Source of the DNA: Allium sativum
Lineage: Eukaryota > Streptophyta > Magnoliopsida > Asparagales > Amaryllidaceae
Direction: 5' to 3'
Length of the DNA stretch: 64,000 nucleotides
Assembly: GCA_030737875.1 (NCBI GenBank)
Contig: CM060910.1
Location: 614,929,303 to 614,993,302 of the forward strand
The notes under the pieces were generated by a model, which saw only the letters and a program-made list of their open reading frames with translations, was not told the DNA's origin and ran no database searches. Both the position numbers and the translations under genes were made by a program. Every line of letters starts with the position of its first letter. Position 1 is the stretch's first letter. Below are positions 22,001-35,390 of this stretch, piece after piece.

Positions 22001-25000
22001 GAAATACACTGAAATGATTTGAAATTCGAATAGAAATGAATTCAAATTGAAATTGAGTATAAATGAATTCGAATTGAAATTGAATTGAATTGAAAACGAA
22101 CTGAAATTGAATTAGAAATCAATTTGAATGGAAATCAATTTGAAATGAAATTAAAATGAATTTAATTTGATATATTCAATTTTGATTTGAAATTGAATAT
22201 GAAGTTGAAACCGTTTTGAAAATGAATTTAAAACGATTTATAAAGCACGTTTTGAATTGAAATCGACGAAGTATATATTATATATATAATATAATGGCCT
22301 GAATAGAACGCGCCGCGGCAGTTCGTGAATTTCGACCATTTATTTCAAACGGACATTACGGGAGATCCGACCGTCGGATTCTCCTAAAACCGGAACCGTT
22401 GGGTTCGTATCGAAAAGAGCTTTCTAACGAATATCTAACGGTTGGATTTGGAATTATGTCCAAATCAAATTTGAAAAAGGTCGCTATACGTGCAGTTCGA
22501 TGGCCATTGGTGGAAATCGACTGCACAGGCCTTGATAAAATTATTAAAAATAGTAATAATTTGTGTAAAATCATAAGAAATGATTTAGAAAGAATTGGGA
22601 TGAAAAACTCCATATTTGAAAAGATAAAAATAGAATTTTATCGAAATAAACTAGTTTTGAACTAGAATTATAATTCTATTTATTTTTAAGTAAATAAATT
22701 GAATATGAAAAGGGTTTTAAAAATAACCAGAATTTCCAATGATTGCATTGGAATGGATTTGAATCGAAATTGTCTTCGGAATATTTTGATGTTGGAATTC
22801 GTGATTATACAAATGTTGTTATGGAAATTTGAAAGATATATATTTATATCGTTATTTCCAATACGACATTTGTTAGTCGTAGAATTTGATATTGAATATA
22901 AGCCGATATATTTTCTATTCAGAGCCTTGTATTGAATATCAAATGTGATTTGGGTTTGTTGTGAATGGTGTCTTCACTAACACTGTTCTTGAACCCAGTT
23001 GAGAAAAGATTAAATCTTTTTATTTAGATTTAATGAAGTGTACCGATTAAATAGTATTTAATTGGAATTGAATTGATATTGATTTTTGGGTTTATCGTGG
23101 ACAGTGTTTTAAATAACACTTGTTCTTTAACCCGATAATTAATGTGATGTGATTTTGGGTTTATCGTGAACTGTGTTTTAAATGACACTGATTCTTTAAC
23201 CCAGTCACAGATTAAAACTAAGTGGTGTTTTAATGAATCTTTAATTAGATTGAAAAGATCGAAAATGGAGTATCACCAGTTTTACTCCAGGCGATAGTTA
23301 AATCTTTAATTAGATTTGAACGTGAAATGGTAATTGAATTTACCGATAACACCGTGGTGTTAGATATGAAGTATTACCAGTTTTACTTCATGGGATGAAT
23401 AGGTTGGGATTGGGAAATTAAAACCAATGATTACTTCGGTAAGATTCGCTAATCCCGACTAGTTGAATCGAAATTCAAAAGTAGATTAAAGGATAAATTT
23501 AAAGGATTTATCTTTGATAAAATTAATGAGAACCTTTCCCTATGAATGAGAAATTTAGAAACTAACTGTCGGTTAGCCAAGCAGAATGGTCTTCTGGATA
23601 TTGATCTGATGTTGGTTTCGACCTTCGGGGTTAATATTTGGGGAATTATTCTCTTGATTAATTTACGGTTAGTGACTGATAAATTGGAATGAGGCGTATG
23701 TTGTGTTTGTGTAACACTTATTTAAAATATACGCGAGTTATTCGGAAAGACCGGGTTTATCCCATTCTGAATAGCTGATACGACGATAAGTCGAAGATGA
23801 AGACGATGGTCGAAGACCGGAGGTCTTCACGTCGTTCGGATAATTACTGATGATCTTGATTGGGCTGTACACCCAAGAAGATGGAAACAGTTGGTGATCG
23901 TCCAGACGTACTTGGCGATCGATGGATATGCGGGGTACAAGGTGCCTCCGGTTTCGTTTAGACCCAGAGCGAACTTGTAAATGGACTGTGTGTCTGACAT
24001 TGGATTTTAGTCCGTGTGATTGATCTCTATTAAATATATATCTATTTGGCGGCAGAGAATTTATTCTCTTGCTTAACGCCCTTCTCTGAGACGTACGAGC
24101 TCAGGGGTTATATATTGATGGATATCAAACGCATGGAGTGAATTGCCTGTGTGGCATGCCTAAGTGGCAATTGATCGAGGCTTCTGTTGAAAAGCAAAGT
24201 CTGATGGTGACGATCAAAGCACGGCCTGTGTGGCATAGCTTTGTGTAACGTTGATTCGTGAGCTTCACACCCGGTATGAACCAAAAACGGGAGAGGACGT
24301 CAGGGAGGGCATGCGTTTCTTTCTAGCTAGAAGTGGCGTCAGTGGTTTTACACGCCCTGACGAGTTTGACTTATGTGGTTGTTGCTGTTGCGAGGTGCCT
24401 CGGTTATATCGGTTTCGGCCGATGCATTCTGGTCGGCAGACGGACCAAACTTACACACCATAGGGTGGGGAGACGTAGTGTTCAGGCATAATAATCCACA
24501 TCGGTGGACCGGCCCTGAGGATCCAGGGGGCAGTTGCGGCTGTTCCTGAGACACGGGCTAGAGCGTCTCGAATCGGTTGAGGACTATCTTTTGCCTCGGT
24601 TCATAGGTGGAAATCCAACTTCCAAATACGTGATATTTGCGGTTTTATTTGTAGAGCCTAGTATGACGACATAGTGGGATGGGGCACTTATGCTGTCTAT
24701 GATTGATACTTATGATTTGAAGTTGTTTTATACACTATGCACTTATAATAGTATCAAACGATTTGTTTTAAACGTATCAAGCATTCATTGGCTGTTATAA
24801 GGGAAAACCCTATCCTCGGCTGCGTTGCATTGTGTGATGGGACCTGGGTCTTATAACAGCTTCATTTTTCTTTATTTAGCATTGCGCTGTTTGTTTTATG
24901 CACTGGTATTCTTGGGAGGAAACCCGTTCCGTGTTATACGGCGTGGTCCCTTGATTTACCTAACTTTAAAATAAAGATTAATAACTGCTTTAGTTCTCAC

Positions 25001-25380
25001 ACCAGTCACATGACTGACCTGGAGTTTATTGTTTTAACCTAAACTCTGGGTGCCCTTATTTTCGAAACGGGCAGCTAGTAGTTTTGGTTTTGCAGATTTA
25101 TATTCACAGGATCCGGGTTTACAGCCGGAATGATATCCGGAAAGCTTTGTATCCGTATATCTCTTCTAGTTGTGTATTGTATTATTTTCCGCTGCGATGT
25201 ATTTGAAAATAATTTAAATCTCTGATATTTCTGTGTTATATTCATTTATACTCTGTATATTCTTGTAATCTGATGCATTATTGTAATATACAATGAAATG
25301 TTCTTCTATATGTGTTCTGTTGTGGCTTGTTCTCGAACTATCCGCCGCTTTCCTTTACGGGGAAATTACGGGTTTTCACA
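19047..25380 (+). repeat. Element C 3' LTR (6,334 bp)
   Basis: Near-identical to 11688-18011 over its whole length, with the same promoter (TATA 19954-19960), C-rich leader (to 20436), donor (20437-20442) and hairpins (25003-25051). Visible differences include more copies of the GAAATATTTGAAATA unit (21747-21810 versus 14390-14430) and a short deletion near 22430. It ends CACA followed by ATTAT. Confidence 0.92.
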
Positions 25381-25580
25381 ATTATTTTTCCGCTGTTATG
25401 TAATTTAAATCTCTGATATTGTATTTCTAATGTGTAATAATTATTCGTACTCTGATATATTCTTGTACTCTGATGTAATTGTTGTAACAAGCAATGAAAT
25501 GTTCTTCTGTTTGTGTTCTGATTTGCTTTGTTTTCAATTCAATCTATACTTTCCTTTATGGGGAAGTTTGGGTCGTTTCA
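25381..25580 (+). mobile_element. Element A, 5' LTR, last segment
   Basis: Resumes A's LTR after C's target duplication and ends GGGTCGTTTCA, three bases before a primer-binding site. It matches the tail near 49425-49616. The terminal CA fixes the end of A's 5' LTR. Confidence 0.88.
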
Positions 25581-26325
25581 TTTGGTATCAGAGCTTTGGT
25601 TTACAGAGCTCGAAAACAAGGCACATTAGAACAAAACAAAAGAGTTCATCAGAGATTAGATTAGTAATATCCAATGAGAATGACTCGTTAGAGATGGGAT
25701 CAGTAGTATCCTAGAACGGATTTCAAAGAGTGTTATTTTTGAAATAAAAATGAAAACAAATTTTTGTTTGAAAATTTAAACCCTATAATACATATTTGAG
25801 TATTTTATTTTAATTTGGACAATCGAGTATATAAAGATTTTGAATATACGCGTAATTAACGTATATTCAAAGTTTTAATATGCTGGATAGATATAGAATC
25901 ACACTCTAGTCGCCCGTAGATGATTTTGATGATGAACATGACATCTTCACTGTTTGTGTTCGAGTTTCGAAAGTGGGATATCTATATATTTCCAACTGGC
26001 TGGTGTGAGAACCAAAACTTAGTTATAATTTATTGTTATGATTTGCACTAAAAATATGATTTTTTTATATATATAAAGTTATATGTTTGGAAATTTAATC
26101 AACTAATTGATTGTTGGTTGTGACGTTTGATAATTAGTTTAACTAATTAAAATATTGGAATCATAATTAATTTAACCAATATGAGAAAGAATGATAAATT
26201 TAACTAAATCGAATTTAATATTGAACTGAATTGAAAATTGATTAGAATTGAAAGTTGAGTTGATTAGTAAAACAACTTTCAGCTCCGTCCTTTTCGAGGA
26301 CGAAAAGATTTTAAGTGGGGGAGAT
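25581..26325 (+). other. Element A internal region (745 bp)
   Basis: Starts with the primer-binding site TGGTATCAGAGC (25583-25594) and ends with the polypurine tract AAGTGGGGGAGAT (26313-26325). The stretch after the primer site matches C and D (for example GAGATGGGATCAGTAGTATC at 25691-25710). Unlike C, D and F it lacks the conserved domain, probably through a deletion of roughly 300 bp. It has the pre-tract hairpin CTTTTCG-AGGA-CGAAAAG (26290-26307). No coding capacity. Confidence 0.85.
25583..25594 (+). other. Primer-binding site, element A
   Basis: TGGTATCAGAGC, complementary to the initiator-Met tRNA end, just after LTR end CA (25580). It proves A is on the plus strand and separates 5' LTR from internal region. 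Confidence 0.95.
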
Positions 26326-27214
26326 TAAACTACCCGGAAATTCTAAACCAATTTAAAAATTTATTTTAGTTATTTTAATGGATTTTGGATATTTAAAATA
26401 ATTTATTTTAAATAACAACGACGAAAATTTATTTAAATCGAGGTTAGAACAAATAAATTTATTTTAATTATAAAACGAGCCTGAAATGGCGTGGTAGTTT
26501 GAAAAATCGATTACAAATTTCAATTGAATATACAAGATTCAAAATAAATCGGATGTAAGTAAAACCAGAAATATTAGAATCTATTTAAAAATGTCTTTCC
26601 AACGAATGTGAAAAATCCAGATTTCATAGCGGGAATTGAAAGTTATGTCCAGTTTAAAATTCAGAATAGTCGCTATGGAATATATATATATATATTAATA
26701 TAATATATAGCCATTTAACAAACGATCTCGGCTTTCGATGTAACCACTTCTGTTGGATCCGGAATGTCAAATTATTGCTAGATTCCAATTTTAACAATTT
26801 TTGGAATTAATATGTGAGCGTGGCAAAAGAAAACGTGTTTTGACAGTTTTAGTCAAATTGGATCGACTAGAAAATGACCATTTTTCAAACGGTCTCCAAA
26901 TTCGACGAAATTAGTTTTGTTAGGACCGAATCATCAAAACATAGCTAGATTTATTTTTTGGGAATTTTTCGAGTCAGTATGTGGCCCCGATAAATTAAAA
27001 TGTGCGTTCAAATTCAATATATATTAATTTACATTTTAATTTAAATAAAAACTTATTAAAATGTCGAATCGGCTTACGGAACATATCCTATTGTGTCCTT
27101 AATGGCTGTATTTGGCTAGGGGCGACGGACGTCGAGTTCGATTTGGAGTTCGTAATAATAAACATGTATTTTTGGGAATTAAATAAATAAAATAAAATAA
27201 ATATTATATATTAG

Positions 27215-27222
27215 TATAAATA
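27215..27222 (+). promoter_or_regulatory. TATA box of element A 3' LTR
   Basis: TATAAATA in the same place as 479-486 in the 5' LTR, followed by CCCTAG and the leader. Confidence 0.5.
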
Positions 27223-27597
27223 CCCTAGTACATATGGCCTAACCCTAACCCTAAACCTAAAGATAATCAGCCGCCGTTATATTAAAATTAATGACCAAAA
27301 TGCTCCAGAAAAGATTCCATCTGATCTCCCTCTCCCTTTAATAAGAATGAAAACTTCAAACACTAGATTGAAGAGCTCGACGAGGGCTTCAATATCAACG
27401 GTCAAGATCATCAATAAATCACTGTAGCGGTTGGAATTCCTCCAGAAACGAGCGCCATTCGCGGTGGATTCCTGTGCAGGTGGGGCCATCGAGCTTGATG
27501 ACGTGGAGGGTGGAGGTGCGCGGCGCTCCAGTGCTTCGAACGCCGGTGGCGTTAAGCCCTAAGGCCGATGTCGAGTTCGATTAAGGGATGATGGCCT

Positions 27598-27603
27598 GTA
27601 AGT
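27598..27603 (+). other. Splice-donor-like site, element A 3' LTR
   Basis: GGCCT|GTAAGT at the leader's end. The 5' LTR copy has GTAGGT at 895-900, so the site is better preserved here. Confidence 0.4.
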
Positions 27604-29367
27604 TAGAGTCAAAAGGAAGAAAGTTTTTTTTTCTTACTTAGTTCTAAAAATCAGTTTTTTTAAAAATATAAACACATGAAAAATAAAAATAGTATTATTA
27701 TGAAAAATAAAAATAGTATTGCTATGATAAATAAAAACAGTGTTGTTTTGAAAATAAAAATTAACATTATTTTAAAAATAACATGATAATAAAAAGATGA
27801 TTTTTAAATCATAAACGTTGTTTTGAAAATAGCATGATAATAAAAAGATGATTTTTAAATCACAAACATTGTTTTAAAATAGCATGATAATAAAAAGATG
27901 ATTTTTAAATCATAAACATTGTTTTAAAAATAACATGATAATAAAAAAAATGATTTTTAAGTCATAAACATTGTTTTAAAAATAACATGATAATAAAAAG
28001 ATGATTTTTAAATCATATACATTGTTTTCAAAATAGCATTATATTAAAATATGATTTTTGAAATATATATAGCATAATAAAAATGATATATATATATAGC
28101 TTAAGTAAAAATATGATTTTCATTATAAATGGCTTTGTTTAAAAAATATGATTTTTGAAAATATATAGAACATTTTAAAAATGTGATTTCTAATTATATA
28201 TAGCATCGTATTAAAAATATGATTTTTAATATATATACCGCGTGAAATAGATTTCGATGGAACAGACTGGAAGCAATAGGGAATCAAAATCGGTGGTTAA
28301 AGACTGACAAAGTGGAAACGAAGGTGAGAACTCCTCACTAAAATTTCCGCACAGTTATTTATTTTCATAATTGAATTTCCAATGTAGATTTTCATCAGTT
28401 TAATCATTATAAACTATATACAGTGCCTATTAGATCACTTTTCTCGTCCACAAACCATGGACGATTTAAATTGGTTGTATTGTATGTTGTTTGTGTTGTT
28501 GAAATGTTTAACACATAAAAATAATGTTAATATTAATGTGATAGTGAAATAAAATTATAAATATTTATTTATAATTTAAAACAGTGAAAATTGGTTAAGT
28601 TTAAAATTATTTCAATCTGAATTAGAATTGGTTAAATTTGTTAATCCATAATTTATTAAATTCACTGTTGTTGTTTGAAAACCCCATAAGGGTATTGGGA
28701 TGATATTTGACATACACAATTCCCAATATTTAGTTATATGTCAATCGATGGATTGGCAGGCTATGATGAGTATTATTTATTTATTTTAATACTCACACAG
28801 TTGTAAATTTCACTCTAGTTGTGAATAAACTGTTTGTTGATTATTTATCATTATTGTTTCATACAAGCAATGTATGAAATCCATATAACCGAAATTATAT
28901 GGTAATTGATTGAGTCGCATTTCAATTCAGAAATAAGTAATGTTTTATAAAAAGACATTTTAGAATTAGAAAGACATTTTAGAATTAAAATGATATCTTA
29001 GAATTAAAAAGACATTTTAGAATAAAAAAAGTCATTTAAGAATTAAAAAGACATTTTAGATAAAGGGACATTTTAGAATAAAGAGCATTTCAGAATAAAG
29101 CACATTTTAATATAAAGAATATTTTAAAATAAAGAGTATTTTAAAGTAAAGAATCTTTAAAAATAAAGAACACTTTAAAATAAAATGTCTTAACAATAAA
29201 AATCACATTTTTATTGTTAGTATAAAGAATAAAGGAAACATATGTTAAAATACATTTTTGTTAGATAAAAATATTATTTTTTAACATGTTAATGAAGTGA
29301 ATAAAATATTCATGTATTGAATACAATTTTTGAACAATAAAAATTACATTTTTTTGTATATGTGAAT

Positions 29368-29935
29368 CTATAAAAATGTACATGTAATGAAAAATATATT
29401 TGTTCATTAAAAATATTCTTTTTAATGTGAAAAGGAATCTATAAATACGTATATGTAATGAAAAATATATTTGTTCATTAAAAATATTCTTTTTAATGTG
29501 AATAGGAATCTATAAAAATGTACATGTAATGAAAAATATATTTGTTCATTAAAAATATTCTTTTTAATGTGACCAGGAATCTACAAATATGTATATGTAA
29601 TGGAAAATATATTTGTTCATTAAAAACATTCATTTTAATGTGAATACGAATCTATAAAAATGTACATGTAATGAAATATATTTGTTCATTAAAAATATTC
29701 TTTTTAATGTGAATAGGAATCTATAAAAATGTACATGTAATGGAAAATATATTTTTTTGTTAAAAATATTCTTTTTAATGTGAATATGAATCTATAAAAA
29801 TGTACTTGTAATGAAATATATATTTGTTCATTAAAATATTCTTTTTAATATGAATTTGAAGCGCATAAAATTTACATGTAATGAAATAAATTTTTGTTAA
29901 TTAAAAATATTCTTTTCACATGTAATGAAATAAAT
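29368..29935 (+). repeat. Tandem array, about 71-bp unit (element A 3' LTR)
   Basis: Seven to eight units with starts near 29368, 29438, 29509, 29580, 29651, 29720 and 29790. Unit structure is as in 2647-3270. One or two fewer copies than the 5' array indicates independent expansion or contraction. Confidence 0.85.
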
Positions 29936-29955
29936 GGTTTTGGAATCGCCGAACG

Positions 29956-29957
<2 letters not shown>

Positions 29958-30014
<57 letters not shown>
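29958..30014. repeat. (TA)n microsatellite, about 56 bp
   Basis: A pure alternating TA run between the 71-bp array and the CCGTCGG module. The 5' LTR has only a short AT-rich stretch at the same place (3310-3335), so the run expanded after insertion. Confidence 0.95.
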
Positions 30015-30017
<3 letters not shown>

Positions 30018-30670
30018 CGAATCGCGCGCGATAGTTCGCATTTTGAAATCGTTACTTTAAACGATTATACCGGGAGATCCGACCGTCGGATTCTCCTAAA
30101 ACCGGAACCGTTGGGTTTGTATTGAAAAGAGCTTTCTAATGAATATGAGAGATTTGAAATCTAATGGTTGGATTTGGAATTATATCCAGATCAAATTTGG
30201 AAAAGGTCGCTATGGATGTAGTTCGGTGACCGTTATTGGAAATCGACTGTACGAGCCTTAATAAAATTATTAAAAATATGTAAAAATTATGTAAAATCAT
30301 AATAAATGATTTGAAAATAATTTGGATGAAAAATTCCAATTTCATAAAGATAAAAATATATTTTTATAAAATTGAACTATTTATTAAATAGAATAATAAT
30401 CCAGTGTTTTTAAATAAATAAAATAAATTGGATTTTGGGTTTATCGTGAATGGTATCGTAAATAACACTGTTCTTAAACTCCGTATGAATTTATAAATCT
30501 TTTTACTAAGATTATTAGAGTTTCCAATTATATTTAGTAATTGGTATAAAATGAAATGTAAATTGGGTTTATTGTGAACTGTGTTTTTAAAGACATTCGT
30601 TCCCTAACCCGATTAACAGAGAAAATATAATTTGGAATTTATAAATCATCTATTAAGATAAAAATGAAAA

Positions 30671-30675
30671 TTTTC
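30671..30675. repeat. Target-site duplication TTTTC, left copy (element D)
   Basis: TTTTC precedes D's TG and is repeated at 42183-42187 after its terminal CA. Joining the flanks restores A's LTR sequence as at 3976-3995. Confidence 0.9.
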
Positions 30676-31001
30676 TGAAACGACCCGAACTTCCCCGGTA
30701 AGGAAAGCCCGGATAGAATTGAGAACAAGCCACAACAGAATGCAGACGGAAGAACATTTCATTGTTTATTACAACAATTCATCAGAATACTAGAATATAA
30801 AGATTATTAACAAATAAAATATATTCGATAAATATCAGATATTACAATACATTACATAGCAGCGGAAATTAATACAATACACAACTAGAAGTAATACGCG
30901 GATACAAAGCTTTCCGAGTATCGTTAAAGCTGTAAATCAGGATCCTGTGAATATAAATCTGCAAAACCAAAACTACTAGCTACCCGTGTCAAAATAAGGG
31001 C

Positions 31002-31036
31002 ACCCAGAGTTTAGGTTAAAACAATAAACTCCAGGT
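31002..31036 (-). other. Conserved stem-loop near LTR end (element D 3' LTR)
   Basis: Same arms as in C on the minus strand (ACCUGGAGUUUA with UAAACUCUGGGU). The D 5' LTR copy (38167-38201) has UAAACUCUAGGU, turning a U-G wobble into a U-A pair. Confidence 0.6.
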
Positions 31037-34000
31037 CAATCATGTGACTGGTGTGAGAACTAAAACAGTTATTAATCTTTATTTTAAAGTTAGGTAAATC
31101 AAGGGACCACGCCGTATAACACGGAACGGGTTTCCTCCCAAGAATACCAGTGCATATAACAAAACAGCGCAATGCTTTTTGGAAAAATGAAGCTATTATA
31201 AGACCCAGGTCCTATCACACAATGCAACGCAAGCCGGGGGATAGGGTTTTCCCTTATAATAGCAAGACATGCTTAGTACGTTTAAAACAAATCATCTGAT
31301 ACTACTACAAGTGCATAGTGTATAAAACAACTTCAAATCATAAGTATCAATCATAGACGGCATGGGTACCATATATCATGTCGCCATACTAGGCTCTACA
31401 ATCAAAATCGCAAATGTCACGTATTTGGAAATTGGATTTCCATCTGTGAACCAAGGCAAAAGATAGTCCTCACCGACCTCGAGACTCTCTAGCCCGAGCC
31501 TCAGGGTCAAAGCGCATCGACCCTTGGATCGTCAGGGCCGGTCCACCGATGTGGATTAGAATTCCTGAACACTGCGTTTCCCCGCCGCTTGGGGCATAAA
31601 TGAGCCAACGAATGACTCCATCGGCTTCACATAGTCACTGATATATCTGAGGCGCCTCGCAACAACAACAACCACATAAGTCAAACTCGTCAGGGCGTGT
31701 AAAACCACTGACGCCACTTCTAACTAGAAAGAAACGCATGTCCTCCCTGGGGTCCTCTCCCGTTTTTGGTTCACAACCGGGGTGTGAGGCTCGCGAATCA
31801 ATGCTACACAAAGCTACGCCACAAAGGCCGTGCTTTGATCATCAACCACAAGACTCTGCTTTTAAACAGAAGCCTTGATCATATTGCCACTTAGGCATGC
31901 CATAGGAAATTCACTCCATGTGTTTGATATCCATCAATATATAACCCCTGAGCTCGTACGTCTCAGAGAAGGGCGTTAAGAAAGAGAATAAATTCTCCGC
32001 AGCCAAACAGATATATATTTAATAGAAATCAATCACACAGAATAAATTCCAATGTCAGAAACACAGTCCATTTACAAGTTCATTCTGGGTCTGAATGAAA
32101 TCGGAGGCACCTAGTACCACGCATATCTATCGATCTCCAAGTACGTCTTGACGATCACTAACTGATTCCCTCCTTTTGGTATACGACCCAATCAAGATCA
32201 TCAGTAACCACCCAAACGACGTGAAGACATCCGGTCTTCAACCACCATCTTCATCCTCGACACCACGTCGAATCAGTTATTCAGAATGGGATAAACCCAG
32301 TCTTTCTAAATAAATCGCGTATATAATAAACAAGTGTTACACAAACACAACATACGCCTCATTCCAATTCAGAATATTCTTTTATTCAAATATTCTTATA
32401 CTTTGGGAAAGGTTCCCATTAATTTTATCAAAGATAAATTCTTTAAATTTATTCTTTAATCTTCTTTGAATATCAATTCAAACTAGTCGGGATTAGCGAA
32501 CCACAACGGAGTAATCATTTATTTTATTTCCCAATCCCCACCTATTCATCCCATGAAGTAAAACTGGTAATACTTCATATCTAACACCCTGGTGTTATCG
32601 GTAAATTCAATTACCATTCCACGTTTAAATCTAATTAAAGATTTAACTATCGCCTGGAGTAAAACTAATGATACTCCATTCTCGATCTTTTCAATCTAAT
32701 TAAAGATTCATTAAAACTCCACTTAGTTTTAATCTTTAACCGGGTTAAAGAATCAGTATCATTTAAAACACGGTTCACGATAAACCCAAAATCACGTTCC
32801 ATTAATTATCGGGTCAAAGAACAAGTGTTATTTAAAACACTGTTCATGATAAACCCAAAAATCAATATCAATTCAATTCCAATTAAATATTATTTAATTG
32901 GTACACTTCATTAAATCTAAATAAAAAGATTTAATCTTTTTCTCAACTGGGCTTAAGAACAGTGTTAATGAAGACACCATTCACGACAAACCCAAATCAC
33001 ATTTGATATTAAATACAAGGCTCTGAATAGAAAATATATCGGCTTATGTTCAATATCAAATTCTACGACCAACAAATATCGTATTGGAAATAACGATATA
33101 AATACATCTTTCAAATTCCCATAACAATACGTGTATCATCACGAAATCTAACATCGAAATATTCCGAAGACAATTTCGATTCAAATCCATTACAATTCAA
33201 TTATTGGAAACTATGGTTACTTTTAAAACCCTTTTCAAATTCAATTTATTTATTTTAAAAATAAATAAATTATTATTTTAGTTCAAAACTAGTTCATTTC
33301 GATAAAAATCTATTTTTATCTTTTCAAATATGGAGTTTTTCATACCAATTCTTCACAAATCATTTCTTATGATTTTACACAAATTATTACTATTTTTAGT
33401 AATTTTATCAAGGCCCGTACAGTCGATTTCCATCAACGGCCATCGAACTGCACTTACAACGACCTTTTCCAAATTTGATTTGGACATGATTCCAAATCCA
33501 ACTGTTAGATTTCTAATTTCTAATATTCATTAGAAAGCTCTTTTCGATATGAACCCAACGGTTCCGGTTTTAGGAGAATCCTACGGTCGGATCTCCCGCA
33601 CCATCCATTCGAAGTCAGTGGTCGAAATTCGCGAACTGCCACGGCGCGGCGCATTCTATTCAGGCCATTATATTATATATATAATATATACTTCGTCGAT
33701 TTCCTTTTAAAACGTATTCTATAAATCGTTTAAAATTCATCTTCAAAATGATTTCCACTTCCTTTTCAAATTCAAATCAAAATTGAATTTTCCCTTACAA
33801 ATTCGTTTTAAATTCATTTCAAATTGATTTCAATTCGAATCGATTTTTAATTCAATTTCAATTCGTTTTCAATTCAATTTGAATTTCAAATTAATTCAAT
33901 TCGAATTCATTTCTATTCAATTTCAATTTAATTCGAATTTCAATTCTATTTGAATTTCAAATCATTTCAGTTTATTTCGAACTTCAAATCAATTAAATTT

Positions 34001-34849
34001 AATTCGAATTTCAATTCACTTTAATATTCATTTCAATTTGAATAAAATCGATATAAATATCGTTCACGTCAAAATGGCCTCAATCTAATCAACACGGCTT
34101 CATATATTTCTATTTTCAAACATTCTATTTCAAATATTTCTTTTTCAAATATTTCTATTTTCAAATATTTCTATTCAAATATTTTATTTCAAATATTTCT
34201 ATTCAAATATTCTATTTCAAATATTTCTATTCAAATATTCTATTTCAAATATTTCTTTTTAAAAACTGGAATGAGGCCCAATCAACTACCATATAATGTT
34301 AATTATACGGATTTTCTACCACACATGTATAAAATAACAATAATAAATAATCAACCATCATCCAGAGTGCGTTCTACACTGTATAAGCAACAAATATAAA
34401 TATTTAACGCTCATAACAGTCTGTCAATCAATCGATCGACATACAACTAACTATTGGGATTAGTGTACGTCATATCTCATCCCAATATCCGTGTGGGGTT
34501 TCAAACAATCAAACACAGATTTTATTTGTGCAGTTGGGCGATGTGTAAAATTTATTCTCCCAATCAATATCAGTCAAATGTGTGTATATAAACAAATCGT
34601 CCGACTTGTTTATATTAGTTTATTTCATTTCATATATACGTTAAAAATTCTATTTTTTTTAACTATAAAATATTTTAACTATATAAATATTTTATTTCAT
34701 TTCACATCACATTACACAATCAATTACACATCAAAATCAAACAAACAAGCATACAAGCCGTCCATGGTCTGTGGACGACGGGTGTCGGGTGCTACTAAAC
34801 ACCGTCTGCATCATAGTATATATTATTAACTAGAAAACAAAATTAAAAG

Positions 34850-34864
34850 GTGAGAAGTTCTCAC
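34850..34864. other. GTGAG/CTCAC palindrome in element D LTR
   Basis: GTGAGAAGTTCTCAC, perfect 7-nt arms. The same small hairpin occurs at corresponding places in A (28324-28338, 44612-44626), C (13633-13647, 20990-21004) and F (52540-52554). Confidence 0.5.
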
Positions 34865-35214
34865 AGAGGGTTCCACTCCGTCGTTCTTTGCTATTGAACT
34901 GCTGAACCATCTGGATCGGTTGAAATTCCAATTCAGTCCTTTTCACGCTGTTCAAATAAAAATTATATTTTTATCGCTTCATTCAATAAATAAAAATCAT
35001 ATTTTTATTTCTACTTTATATATTTTTACAACGCTCCTTCTATATAAAAATTATATTTTTATATTTCTACTTCTTATATAAAAATCGAATTTTTATTTCA
35101 TCGCTATAAAAATCTCATTTTTATTTCAACATATATATAATAAAAATCATATTTTTATTCTCACTACTATATAGATATAAATTCTATTTTTACACCGTTT
35201 CCTTCTATATAAAA

Positions 35215-35390
35215 ATTATATTTTTAACCTTCTACTATATAAAAGATTATATTTTTATGGTTCTACAATATAAAAGATTATATTTTTATACTTCTACAAC
35301 ATAAAAGATTATATTTTTATACTTCTACAATATAAAAGATTATATTTTTATACTTGTACAATATAAAAGATTATATTTTTATTTCCTTGT
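35215..35390 (-). repeat. Short tandem array, about 31-bp unit (element D)
   Basis: Five to six units of AAAAGATTATATTTTTATAC followed by TTCTACAATAT. It sits in the AT-rich part of the LTR downstream of the leader. The corresponding part of the 5' LTR is deleted. Confidence 0.75.

Larger units (their letters stand above)
11688..25380 (+). mobile_element. Element C, complete non-autonomous giant-LTR retrotransposon
   Basis: A 13.7-kb element with two near-identical LTRs (11688-18011 and 19047-25380) around an internal region of only 1,035 bp, flanked by ATTAT duplications. It has a perfect primer-binding site and polypurine tract but no gag, protease, reverse transcriptase or integrase in any frame. 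It must depend on another element's proteins. By eye I counted about 14 differences in the first roughly 900 bp of the two LTRs, so the insertion is fairly young. LTRs make up over 90% of its length, unlike typical LARD elements (from memory, LTRs of about 4.5 kb around about 3.5 kb). Confidence 0.92.
26326..30675 (+). mobile_element. Element A, 3' LTR, first segment
   Basis: Follows A's polypurine tract. The start is degraded (TAAACTACCCGG instead of the family start TGTAA-AACCCGG), so the exact boundary is uncertain by a few bases. Collinear with 1-3960: TATA 27215-27222, leader to 27597, consensus GTAAGT donor 27598-27603, 51-bp array (about 27770-28045), GTGAG/CTCAC hairpin (28324-28338), 71-bp array (29368-29935), (TA)n run. 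By-eye divergence from the 5' LTR is clearly larger than between C's LTRs, so A is older. Interrupted at 30675 by D. Confidence 0.85.

Noticed and set aside
27238..27262. Telomere-like CCCTAACCCTAAACC stretch.
   Set aside because: Only two or three units, inside a retrotransposon leader, and not conserved in the 5' LTR (500-520). It is a telo-box-like motif at most, not a telomere remnant.
29934..30125. An ORF with a long Y-I repeat.
   Set aside because: Translation of a (TA)n microsatellite; not a gene.
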